From positions 112,356 to 176,355 of the forward strand of contig SFDE01000002.1 in assembly GCA_004558805.1 (NCBI GenBank): a stretch of 64,000 bases of DNA, in the 5' to 3' direction. A program made the translations under genes and the position numbers. Positions 46,029-54,206 of the stretch are shown here, piece after piece. The first letter of the stretch is position 1; the number at the start of each line of letters is the position of its first letter. This DNA is from Faecalibacterium prausnitzii. Lineage in GTDB: Bacteria > Bacillota > Clostridia > Oscillospirales > Ruminococcaceae. The notes beneath the pieces were generated by a model. The model was not told the DNA's origin. It was given only the letters and a program-made list of their open reading frames with translations, and searched no databases.

Positions 46029-47354
46029 ATGAGCTTTTTTACAAGAGCAGCCATGGATGCGCTGATGAAGACCACCCATCCTGAGATCAACCGCCGCCAG
46101 TGCTGGAACCTGCATCCCCATCGCAAGCCCTGCACCGAGTGCAAGGATATCTGCCCCTACGGCGACCAGATCTTTACCCGTCCCAACCTTGTCAAGGACT
46201 GGGACCCTTGCACCGAGTGCGGCTTGTGCGTTTCGGTCTGCCGCTCCGGCTGCATCGCCCCCTCTCCGGAGCAGGTGCAGCGGGACGTTGCCCCGGTGGA
46301 TACCGACAACGACACCATCTGGATCGGCTGCGAAAAGTCCACCCGCAAGAACTCGGTGGTGCGGATGTGCATCGCCGCCCTGAGCTGGGAGACCCTTGCC
46401 TACCTTGCCCTGAACAAAAAGATCGTGCTGGACCTGACCCCCTGCGGCGAGTGCGAAAACGACCTTTGCGCCGCCCAGCTGCGGAAGGAGCTGACCCGCC
46501 TTGTGGATTTCTTTGGGCAGGAGCTGTTTGCCGCCCGGTTCACCCTTGCCTATGAGCAGGACGACGCCCCCTACCATGTAAAGGAGATCAGCCGTCGGGA
46601 GATGTTTGAGCAGGTGAGCCACGGCTCCAAGAGCGGCACCAAAAAGCTGCTGCAGATGCTGCCGGGTCTGCGCAGCGAGGAGGACAGCGGCGTGGACTTC
46701 CGTCTGCTGCTGCACCAGCGTACCCGTCAGCTGAAGGCGGCATACGAGACTCCCCTGCATTTCGGCTACTACCTGCCCCACTTTACCGATAAGTGCTTTG
46801 GCTGCGGCAGATGCGAAAAGGCATGCCGTGCCGGTGCCCTGAAACTGGAAGACATGCCCGACGGGCAGACCCGCATGGTGGTGACCCCCTGGAAGTGCAG
46901 CGAGTGCGGCGTCTGTGTCGCCGCCTGCTCCAACAGCGGCTTGGACGGGCTGACCCTGCGGCAGCTCACCACCCTGGGACCTGTAAGCGTCCACAAGTGC
47001 ACCAAGGTGCTCTGCTCCAGCTGCGGCAAACCCATTGCCCCCGGCACCGTGGAAGGGCTGTGCTCGGTGTGCCGCATCAAGGAGCGCACCCGCAAGCGGC
47101 AGGAAGAGGCACGGGCACGTGCCCAGCAGCTGCGGGAAGAGCGGGAGGCAAAAAAAGCCGCCGAGGAAGCCGCCAAGGCTGCAGAAAACGGCGGGGCTGC
47201 GGCAGATGCCGCCGTCACCGAAGCTGCCGGAGCAGCGGACGCCGCCCCGGTCGCCGCTCCGGCAGCAGCAGCGGCACCTGCGGCAGAATTTGCGGCAGCG
47301 GCTGCCGCCGCCCGTGCCGCCGAGGATAACGCTGCCAAGCCGGAAAACGATTGA
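46029..47354 (+). CDS. 4Fe-4S polyferredoxin with zinc ribbon and Ala-rich tail
   Basis: The 441-residue protein has a first cysteine group CTECKDIC with CTECGLCVSVCRSGC, a middle region with CGECENDLC, then a ferredoxin pair CFGCGRCEKACRAG and CSECGVCVAACSNSG, and a zinc-ribbon-like CSSCGKPIAPG with LCSVC. After residue about 355 comes a charged helix and a low-complexity tail rich in Ala, Glu and Pro. It is an electron carrier or redox partner of unknown pathway. GGAGTAAACC links it tightly to the chaperone gene. It lacks a signal peptide. Confidence 0.8.
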   Translation: MSFFTRAAMDALMKTTHPEINRRQCWNLHPHRKPCTECKDICPYGDQIFTRPNLVKDWDPCTECGLCVSVCRSGCIAPSPEQVQRDVAPVDTDNDTIWIGCEKSTRKNSVVRMCIAALSWETLAYLALNKKIVLDLTPCGECENDLCAAQLRKELTRLVDFFGQELFAARFTLAYEQDDAPYHVKEISRREMFEQVSHGSKSGTKKLLQMLPGLRSEEDSGVDFRLLLHQRTRQLKAAYETPLHFGYYLPHFTDKCFGCGRCEKACRAGALKLEDMPDGQTRMVVTPWKCSECGVCVAACSNSGLDGLTLRQLTTLGPVSVHKCTKVLCSSCGKPIAPGTVEGLCSVCRIKERTRKRQEEARARAQQLREEREAKKAAEEAAKAAENGGAAADAAVTEAAGAADAAPVAAPAAAAAPAAEFAAAAAAARAAEDNAAKPEND

Positions 47355-47379
47355 CGCGGCACCGGAAGAATGCTATACT
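47351..47379 (+). promoter_or_regulatory. Promoter of the peptide-binding protein leader
   Basis: TTGACG (47351-47356), 17 bases, TATACT (47374-47379). It overlaps the stop codon of the polyferredoxin gene. Confidence 0.8.
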
Positions 47380-47385
47380 GAAGTC

Positions 47386-47453
47386 AGGTTACCACTGGTA
47401 GCTCAGACGGTTACAAAGAGGTAGCGGAGCCCGGTTCCGTTACCTCTTTTTCC
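47386..47453 (+). promoter_or_regulatory. Short leader with intrinsic terminator
   Basis: The predicted transcript ends after about 65 nt at AAAGAGGTANCGGA / TCCGNTACCTCTTT followed by TTTTT (47415-47451). The 5' part GGTTACCACTGGTAGCTCAG could pair with the terminator arm. It is either an attenuator of the following gene or a small RNA. Confidence 0.6.
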
Positions 47454-47522
47454 GTATCCGCCTGCCTCCGGGCGGCGGCAGAAAACACGAATCAAACCTT
47501 GTACGAAAGAAGGATCACATTT

Positions 47523-49544
47523 ATGGCACATCCTATTTCCCGCCGTCAGTTCCTGAAGGGCAGCGGCGCTGCAGTGCTTTCCACGGCAGCGGCAGGTCTG
47601 CTGAGCAGCTGCGGCGGCTCCTCTGCCTCCGGCAGCAGCACCGGCAGCGGCAGCACCTACACCATGCTGTATTCCCGCCAGCCTGCCACCCTGAACTATC
47701 TGATCTGCTCTGCGGACCCGGACCTGTACCACGGTACCCAGTGCGTGGACACCCTGGTGGAGTACGACAGCCGAGGCAAGATCCGGGAAGGACTTGCCAC
47801 CAGCTGGGACTGGGACGCCGACACCCTTACCTGGACTTTCCACCTGCGGGATGAGAACTGGGTGGACTGCAACGGTGCCGTGCTGGGTCCCGTCACCGCA
47901 CAGGACTTTGTGGACGCCCTGAAGTATGTGCTGACCCCGGACTACGCCTCCTCCACCACCAGCCTTGTGACCCCCTACGTCGCCGGCGCCGAGGATTACT
48001 ACAACTATCTGTTCTACAAGTCCTGTGCCGAAAATGGCACCACCGCCGAGGACGGCACCACCTACAGTCTGGGTGCCGACGGCACCGTCACCGCAGCTGT
48101 GCCCGGTGCTGCGGCGGTGAGCTACCCTCCCGTGGACTTTGACGCCGTGGGCGTAAAGGCGGTGGACCAGCACACCCTGACCTACACCCTGTGCTTTGAT
48201 TTCCCCGGCTTTGTGAGCCTGCTGAGCTACGCCCCTTACGAGCCGGCATACGGTCCCATGCTGGAGGAGCTGGGAGACCAGTTCTGCACCAGCGCCGAGA
48301 CCGCCTGCAGCTGCGGTGCCTTCTATCTGGCGGAATATGTGCCGCTGGAAAGCTGGATCATGAAGAAGAACCCGGAAAACTACGACAACGCCAATGTCTA
48401 CATCGACACCATCCGGTACATCTACAATCAGGAAGCGCTGATCAGCGGTCCGGAGATGGTAAAACGGGGCGAGATCGATCAGGCGACCATCAGCTCCGAC
48501 ATTCTGGACAGCTGGCTGGCAGACGATACCACCCGGAGCATGGTGTCCATGGAGCGTCCGGAGACCGGCAAGAGCTACTTCTACATCTTCAACTTCCTGC
48601 CCTACCCCCACCAGTTCTCCAACTGGAACACCACCGGCGTAGATGCCCAGTACGAGCCGGACAACTGGGTCAAGGCGATCAACTCCACCAGCTTCCGCAA
48701 GGCGTTCCTCTACGCCATCAACCCCGCCGTGACCCTTGCTGTCACCGCACCGGAGGGCTACGACAACTACAAGCTCCACACCATCACTCCGCCCTCCTTC
48801 TGCGCCAACAGTCAGGGCGTGGACTACACCCAGTGCGGCGACCTTGCCGCCCTGTCGGACTTTTTTGACGAGGCAAAGGCAAAGGAGTACCGGGATGCCG
48901 CCGTGCAGGAGCTTACCGCCGCCGGGGCGACCTTCCCCATCAAGGTACTATATCCCTACAACCCTGCCGTGGTGGACTGGGACAAGCAGTGTCAGGTGTT
49001 CAAGCAGCAGGTGGAGGGCGTGCTGAACGATGGCTTTGACTTTGTGGACATCATCATCACCCAGGGACCCTCCGATAACTTCCTGAATGCAGTGCGCCGT
49101 GCCGGCGCCTACCAGTTCATGTCCTACTACTGGGGTGCCGACTACTCCGACCCGGAGACCGAGGTGTACCCCTTCTATCAGGAGGCGGGAGACCGGGGCA
49201 CCTGCTACAGCTTCCTGCGCACCGGCGTGGAGGACGGCATCGTCACCGGCGAGACCGCCCAGCTGGTAATGCAGTACATGAAGCTGGTGGAAGAGGCAAA
49301 GACCATCACCGAGGATCTGGATGCCCGGTATGAGGCGTTTGCCAACGCAGAGGCATTCCTGATCTCCAACGCACTGGCGATCCCTCTGGGTATGCCGGTG
49401 CCTCCCTACATTGCCACCCGGCTGAACCTGTGGGAGGGGCAGTACGCTCCCACCGGGCTTTCCTCCAACCGCCTGAAGGGGGTCCACATTCAGGATCACT
49501 ACATCTCTATGGAGGAATACGAGGCAAACCGGGACGCTCGGTAA
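47523..49544 (+). CDS. Peptide ABC transporter substrate-binding lipoprotein
   Basis: The 673-residue protein belongs to the SBP family 5 (OppA/DppA). The N-terminus has a twin-arginine-type motif (SRRQFLKG, Arg7-Arg8) and a lipobox ending at Cys30 (LLSSCGG). The core has YSRQPATLNYLICSADPDLY, LVEYDSRGKIREGLATSWDW and a DEAKAKEYRDAAVQELTAAG segment typical of these proteins. It delivers peptides or nickel-type ligands to the downstream permeases. The ATG at 47523 is favoured by GAAAGAAGG upstream. The permease genes follow after 670 bases of repeat sequence. Confidence 0.9.
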   Translation: MAHPISRRQFLKGSGAAVLSTAAAGLLSSCGGSSASGSSTGSGSTYTMLYSRQPATLNYLICSADPDLYHGTQCVDTLVEYDSRGKIREGLATSWDWDADTLTWTFHLRDENWVDCNGAVLGPVTAQDFVDALKYVLTPDYASSTTSLVTPYVAGAEDYYNYLFYKSCAENGTTAEDGTTYSLGADGTVTAAVPGAAAVSYPPVDFDAVGVKAVDQHTLTYTLCFDFPGFVSLLSYAPYEPAYGPMLEELGDQFCTSAETACSCGAFYLAEYVPLESWIMKKNPENYDNANVYIDTIRYIYNQEALISGPEMVKRGEIDQATISSDILDSWLADDTTRSMVSMERPETGKSYFYIFNFLPYPHQFSNWNTTGVDAQYEPDNWVKAINSTSFRKAFLYAINPAVTLAVTAPEGYDNYKLHTITPPSFCANSQGVDYTQCGDLAALSDFFDEAKAKEYRDAAVQELTAAGATFPIKVLYPYNPAVVDWDKQCQVFKQQVEGVLNDGFDFVDIIITQGPSDNFLNAVRRAGAYQFMSYYWGADYSDPETEVYPFYQEAGDRGTCYSFLRTGVEDGIVTGETAQLVMQYMKLVEEAKTITEDLDARYEAFANAEAFLISNALAIPLGMPVPPYIATRLNLWEGQYAPTGLSSNRLKGVHIQDHYISMEEYEANRDAR

Positions 49545-49549
49545 GACGA

Positions 49550-50085
49550 TTTAAAATGCCCTCCGCTTTGCTCTGGGCATAGTCAGCGGAAATATTTTTG
49601 ATTTTGGGGTTCAGGAAAGTCTGCGGACTTTCCTGAACCCCATTTTCACAGGAGGAGTCGTAACCGGGAACGGCATCTGCAGCGCCTGCTTCCTGCGGAA
49701 GCGGCGGCACTGCGGGAAGCGGGGTCCGCCCTCTCCGTCACCTCCGGTGCCACCTCCCCCATTGGGGGAGCTTGGCACAAAGTGCCAGAAGGGGAATTGG
49801 CGGCACGATGTGCCGAATGAGGGCGCTCTTACAGATGCTGCTAACGGCTGTTCACCCCTCATCCGTCTGCTCCCTACGGTCGCAGCCACCTTTCCCCCAA
49901 GGGGGGAGCTGCCGCGCAGCGACTGAGGGGGGAATAGATCGGCGGAGCCGGAAAAAACGGTTAAAAGATCTTCACGCCGAAGAGGCGTGAATCTTCAGTT
50001 TTTTCCGGTGGACCCCTCCCCACCTCTGACCCCAGCGGAGCGTCCCAGCCCGTTGGCGGCAAGCAAAAAGTTACCCCCCGGGCAC
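49550..50085. repeat. Mosaic intergenic repeat, copy 1
   Basis: The stretch shares several blocks with 63042-63400, in the same order: a 5' block (AAAATGCCCTCCGCTT, TCTGGGCAT, TCAGCGGAAATA), GGGAGCTGCCGCGCAGCGAC and GGAGCGTCCCAGCC. A 16-bp perfect hairpin with TGCG loop lies at 49606-49641 (GGGGTTCAGGAAAGTC / GACTTTCCTGAACCCC). A second large hairpin is at about 49948-50008 (GGAAAAAAC / GTTTTTTCC around TTCACGCC / GGCGTGAA). No gene is present. The block with CCACCTCCCCCA matches the element at 24644-24786. Confidence 0.75.
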
Positions 50086-50214
50086 GCAGTGCGCATTCAA
50101 AATCGTCCCTCCCCCCCATTTTCCCGCAAATATCCGCAAATCCCTTTCCAAACCGAAGGATTTGCGGTATTCTATACTTGTCTGTATTTTTATAGAAAAG
50201 AGAGGTGCACACAG

Positions 50215-51156
50215 ATGGTGCAATATCTGGCAAAGCGGATCGGACGCTCCATCCTGACCTTGTTTGTTATTGTGACGCTGGTGTTCTGCCTGCTGCGGCT
50301 GATGCCGGTGGAAGGCTATTTTTCCAACTACGAAAAGATGACCCCGGCACAGGTGCAGGCAGGCTTGCAATCCATGGGACTGCTGGACCCGCTGCCGGTG
50401 CAGGTGGGGCGGTTCTGGAAGAACGCCCTGCAGGGGGATCTGGGGGTAAGCCACATTTACAAGGTAAACGCCCCTGTTACCCAGATCCTGGCACAGAAGC
50501 TGCCCATCTCCATCCAGATGGGCGTATGCGCCATGATGCTGAGTCTGGTATTGGGGATCCCGCTGGGGCTTGTAATGGGGCGGTACAAGAACCACCTGCC
50601 GGATAAGCTCGGCACGGCGGTGATCGTGCTCATTCAGGCGGTGCCTGCGGCGGTGTACTTTTTGTACATCCAGATGTACGGCACCACGGCGCTGGGAGTA
50701 GGGCTGCTGTTCAACGCCGCCGACTGGCGGTACTGGGTGCTGCCGGTATGCAGCATGAGTCTGGCAAACCTTGCCTTCTACGCCATGTGGCTCCGCCGCT
50801 ACATGGTGGACGAAAGCAACAAGGACTATGTGCGTCTGGCACGTGCCAAGGGGGTCAGCGAGACCAACATCTCCCTGCACCATGTGTTCCGCAACGCCAT
50901 GGTTCCCCTTGTGCAGTACATTCCCTCCGCCTTTCTGAACACGGTGGTAGGCTCCATCTACATCGAAAGCCTGTACAGCATCCCGGGCATGGGCGGCTTG
51001 CTGGTGACCTGCGTGCAGCGCCACGACAACACCATGGTGCAGGGCATCGTGCTGCTGTACGCCTGTGTGGGCATCCTTGGTCTGTTTTTGGGAGACCTGC
51101 TCATGGTGCTCATCGACCCCCGGATCAGTTTTGGCAAGAAAGAAGGTGGACGCTGA
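50215..51156 (+). CDS. dppB: Peptide ABC transporter permease (DppB type)
   Basis: The 313-residue permease has six hydrophobic helices, starting MVQYLAKRIGRSILTLFVIV, and the EAA loop of the inner-membrane component (YMVDESNKDYVRLARAKGVS). It forms the channel with the DppC-type protein. GAGAGGTG lies before the ATG; a longer frame from 49987 runs through the repeat. The stop overlaps the next start by one base. Confidence 0.93.
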   Translation: MVQYLAKRIGRSILTLFVIVTLVFCLLRLMPVEGYFSNYEKMTPAQVQAGLQSMGLLDPLPVQVGRFWKNALQGDLGVSHIYKVNAPVTQILAQKLPISIQMGVCAMMLSLVLGIPLGLVMGRYKNHLPDKLGTAVIVLIQAVPAAVYFLYIQMYGTTALGVGLLFNAADWRYWVLPVCSMSLANLAFYAMWLRRYMVDESNKDYVRLARAKGVSETNISLHHVFRNAMVPLVQYIPSAFLNTVVGSIYIESLYSIPGMGGLLVTCVQRHDNTMVQGIVLLYACVGILGLFLGDLLMVLIDPRISFGKKEGGR

Positions 51157-52187
51157 TGCTTTCGTTCCTCAAGAATACCAAGTCCCGCAGGCTGGAACAG
51201 CAGCTGGACACCCTGCAGCAGCAGGGTCCTGCCGCCTGGGCAGAGCTGCCGGAGGATGAGCTGTTCACCCCCGCCGGCTTCCAGCCCCAGCAGGCAGAGG
51301 CAACTGCCAGCTCCAACTACAGCTACTGGGGCAGCACCTTCCGTGCCTTTTTTAAGAACCGGCTGGCAGTGGCGCTGCTTATTGCTCTGATCGCAGTGGT
51401 CGCCTTTGCCTTTCTGCAGCCCTGTCTGCCGGGGCAGAAGGACCCCAACCTCTGCGCCGTGGACCCGGTCACCGGCATCCAGTACCGGAACATCGCCCCG
51501 GGGCAGGACGGCTTTGTGTGGGGTTCCAACTCCATCGGGCAGGACCTTTGGGCACGGATCTGGGCAGGCGCACGCACCAGCCTGACCATCGCCTTTTTTG
51601 TAGCGGTGGTGGAGGCAGTGGTGGGCATCACCGCCGGTGTGCTGTGGGGCTATGTGCGAGGGCTGGACTTTTTGTTCACAGAGTTGTATAACATCTTTGA
51701 CAACATCCCCACTGCCATTGTGCTGATCCTGATCTCCTATGTGGCGACCCCCAGCATCTGGACCATGATCCTGGGCATGTCCATCAAGGGCTGGATCGAG
51801 ATGGCACGGTTCATCCGCAACCAGATCCTCATTATCCGGGACCGGGACTACAATGTGGCGTCCCGGTGCATCGGCACCCCCACCTTCCGCATCGTGGTGC
51901 GGAACCTGCTGCCCTATCTGGTGTCGGTGATCATGCTGCGGATGGCGCTGACCATCCCGGAGGCGATCGGCAACGAGGTGTTCATCACCTACATCGGTCT
52001 GGGACTGTCGGTGGAGACCCCCTCTCTGGGCAATCTGGTCAACGATGGTCGCAAGGTGATGATGCAGGCAGGGCTGCGGTACCAGCTGCTGTACCCCACC
52101 CTGATCCTCAGCTTTGTCACCATCGCCTTCTACCTCATCGGCAACGCCTTTTCGGATGCTGCCGACCCCAAAAATCACCTGCAGTAA
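51156..52187 (+). CDS. dppC: Peptide ABC transporter permease (DppC type)
   Basis: The 343-residue permease has a cytosolic N-terminal arm of about 75 residues (OppC_N-like, with LEQQLDTLQQQGPAAWAELP), a first helix near 76-95, then NSIGQDLWARIWAGARTSLT and an EAA loop IRNQILIIRDRDYNVASRCI. It pairs with the DppB-type permease and the two ATPases that follow. Confidence 0.93.
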   Translation: MLSFLKNTKSRRLEQQLDTLQQQGPAAWAELPEDELFTPAGFQPQQAEATASSNYSYWGSTFRAFFKNRLAVALLIALIAVVAFAFLQPCLPGQKDPNLCAVDPVTGIQYRNIAPGQDGFVWGSNSIGQDLWARIWAGARTSLTIAFFVAVVEAVVGITAGVLWGYVRGLDFLFTELYNIFDNIPTAIVLILISYVATPSIWTMILGMSIKGWIEMARFIRNQILIIRDRDYNVASRCIGTPTFRIVVRNLLPYLVSVIMLRMALTIPEAIGNEVFITYIGLGLSVETPSLGNLVNDGRKVMMQAGLRYQLLYPTLILSFVTIAFYLIGNAFSDAADPKNHLQ

Positions 52188-52199
52188 GGAGGATATCCT

Positions 52200-53270
52200 A
52201 TGGAACAGAACGATCGTATCCTCTCGGTGCAGGATCTGCACGTAAAGTTTGACCTCCGGGGCAGGGTTCTCCATGCCATCCGGGGGGTGGATCTGGAGCT
52301 GTACCGGGGAGAGGTCCTTGCCATCGTAGGCGAGAGCGGCTCCGGCAAAAGCGTGTTTACCAAAAGCTTTATGGGACTGCTGGATGCCAACGGCTCCATC
52401 ACCGGGGGCACCATGGACTATTATCCCACCCCCGGCGGCGAACCGGTGCGGCTCTCCTGCCTGAAGGGGGAAAAGGACTGGCTGCGGATCCGGGGCAGGG
52501 AGATCGCCATGGTCATGCAGGACCCCATGACCAGCCTGAACCCCCTCAAGACCATCGGGGAGCAGATCATGGAGGCAGTCTGCCTTCATCAGGGTCTCAA
52601 GGGCGCTGCCGCCCGGGAAAAGGCTCTGGAATATCTGCGGGACGTGGGCATCCGGGACCCGGAGCAGCGGTTCCGTCAGTACCCCCACGAGTTTTCTGGC
52701 GGTATGCGTCAGCGGGTGGTCATTGCCATTGCGCTGGCGTGCAGCCCCCGGATCCTGATCTGTGACGAGCCTACCACCGCACTGGATGTGACCATTCAGG
52801 CACAGATCCTGCAGCTGCTGAAGCAGATGCGGCAGAAATACCACCTGACCATCGTTATGATCACCCACGATCTGGGTGTGGTAGCAAACATTGCAGATCG
52901 GGTGGCGGTGATGTACGCCGGGGACATCGTGGAGATCGGCACCGCCGATGAGATCTACTACGACCCCCGCCACCCCTACACCTGGGCGCTGCTGTCCAGT
53001 ATGCCTCAGATGGGGGTAAAGGGGCAGGACCTGTTCAATATTCTGGGCACACCTCCCAACCTCTTTGCGGAGATCCGGGGCGACGCCTTTGCCCCCCGGA
53101 ACCCGCAGGCGCTGAAGATCGACTTTGTAAAGCGCCCGCCCTATTTTTCCGTCACCCCCACCCACAAGGCAAAAACATGGCTGCTGGACCCCCGTGCCCC
53201 TCAGGTGGAACCCCCTGCGGCGGTAAAGCTGCTGCGAAAGGAGGCGTCTGTCCATGACCGGACCCGCTGA
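52200..53270 (+). CDS. dppD: Peptide ABC transporter ATPase (DppD type)
   Basis: The 356-residue ATPase has Walker A GESGSGKS near residue 44, the signature FSGGMRQR and Walker B ILICDEPTTALD, and a C-terminal oligopeptide/dipeptide domain (DIVEIGTADEIYYDPRHPYT, then WALLSSMPQMG). AAGGAGG lies before the ATG. Its 3' end overlaps the next gene by 17 bases. Confidence 0.95.
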   Translation: MEQNDRILSVQDLHVKFDLRGRVLHAIRGVDLELYRGEVLAIVGESGSGKSVFTKSFMGLLDANGSITGGTMDYYPTPGGEPVRLSCLKGEKDWLRIRGREIAMVMQDPMTSLNPLKTIGEQIMEAVCLHQGLKGAAAREKALEYLRDVGIRDPEQRFRQYPHEFSGGMRQRVVIAIALACSPRILICDEPTTALDVTIQAQILQLLKQMRQKYHLTIVMITHDLGVVANIADRVAVMYAGDIVEIGTADEIYYDPRHPYTWALLSSMPQMGVKGQDLFNILGTPPNLFAEIRGDAFAPRNPQALKIDFVKRPPYFSVTPTHKAKTWLLDPRAPQVEPPAAVKLLRKEASVHDRTR

Positions 53271-54201
53271 AAAGGAAGTCCTGCTGGAAGTAAAGGACCT
53301 GAACATTACCTACGGCACCGGACGCCGGGCATACGATGCGGTACAGCAGGCAAATTTTGTGATCTACAAGGGCGAGACCTTTGGTCTGGTGGGCGAGTCC
53401 GGCTCCGGCAAGACCACCATCGGTCGTGCCATCCTGCGGATCCTGCCCACCTCCGGCGGTGAGATCCTGTACAAGGGACAAAAGATCAACGGCAGGATCT
53501 CCCGGGCGCTGGATAAACAGCTGACAAAAGAGATCCAGATGATCTTTCAGGACCCGCAGTCTTCTCTGAACGAGCGTGCCAAGGTAAGCTACATCGTAGG
53601 CGAGGGCTTGCAGAATGTGCGCCCGGACCTGACCCCCGCCCAGCGGGAGGAAAAGGTCCGGCAGGCGCTGCTGGACGTGGGACTGCTGCCGGAGTTTGCC
53701 TCCCGCTTCCCCCACGAGTTTTCCGGCGGACAGCGGCAGCGCATCGGCATCGCCCGTGCCCTCATCGTGGAGCCGGAGTTCATCGTGGCAGACGAGCCCA
53801 TCAGCGCACTGGATATGTCCATCCGGGCGCAGGTGCTGAATCTGCTGCGGCACCTGCAAAAGGAGCGGGGCATCACCTACCTGTTCATTGCCCACGATCT
53901 GTCGGTCATGCGCTATATTTCCGACCGCATTGCCGTCATCCACCGGGGGCGCATCCTGGAGCTGGCGGATGCCGAGGAACTGGTGACCCACCCCCTGCAC
54001 CCCTACACCCGGAGCCTGCTGTCCGCCATCCCCATGCCGGACCCCCGCCGGGAGCGGGAAAAGACCCTGCTGGTCTATGACCCCGCCATCCACGATTACT
54101 CTGCCGAGGCACCGCAGTGGCGTCAGCTGCGACCCCGACACTGGGTACTGTGCAGCGAATCGGAAGCGGCACAGTGGATAAGCCAAGAAGAAAGGTCGTA
54201 A
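53254..54201 (+). CDS. dppF: Peptide ABC transporter ATPase (DppF type)
   Basis: The 315-residue ATPase has Walker A GESGSGKTT, the QMIFQDPQSSLNER segment, the signature FSGGQRQR and Walker B FIVADEPISALD, ending with HPYTRSLLSAIPMPDPRRER. The C-terminal domain is the oligo_HPY type. It is the second ATPase of the peptide importer. Confidence 0.95.
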   Translation: MTGPAEKEVLLEVKDLNITYGTGRRAYDAVQQANFVIYKGETFGLVGESGSGKTTIGRAILRILPTSGGEILYKGQKINGRISRALDKQLTKEIQMIFQDPQSSLNERAKVSYIVGEGLQNVRPDLTPAQREEKVRQALLDVGLLPEFASRFPHEFSGGQRQRIGIARALIVEPEFIVADEPISALDMSIRAQVLNLLRHLQKERGITYLFIAHDLSVMRYISDRIAVIHRGRILELADAEELVTHPLHPYTRSLLSAIPMPDPRREREKTLLVYDPAIHDYSAEAPQWRQLRPRHWVLCSESEAAQWISQEERS

Positions 54202-54206
54202 ACGAC

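Noticed and set aside
43878..46994. A 1038-codon open frame on the minus strand
   Set aside because: It is the shadow of three well-supported plus-strand genes; high GC removes stops in that frame.
47386..47453. Possible tRNA gene (GGTAGCTCAG and GGTTCC present)
   Set aside because: No acceptor stem, anticodon arm or full T arm can be formed; the 3' half is a terminator hairpin.
49550..50214. Short frames in the intergenic repeat as small genes
   Set aside because: They are made of low-complexity repeat sequence with no ribosome binding site.
50958..53306. A 782-codon minus-strand frame
   Set aside because: It is antisense to the dpp permease and ATPase genes and shows no family motifs.
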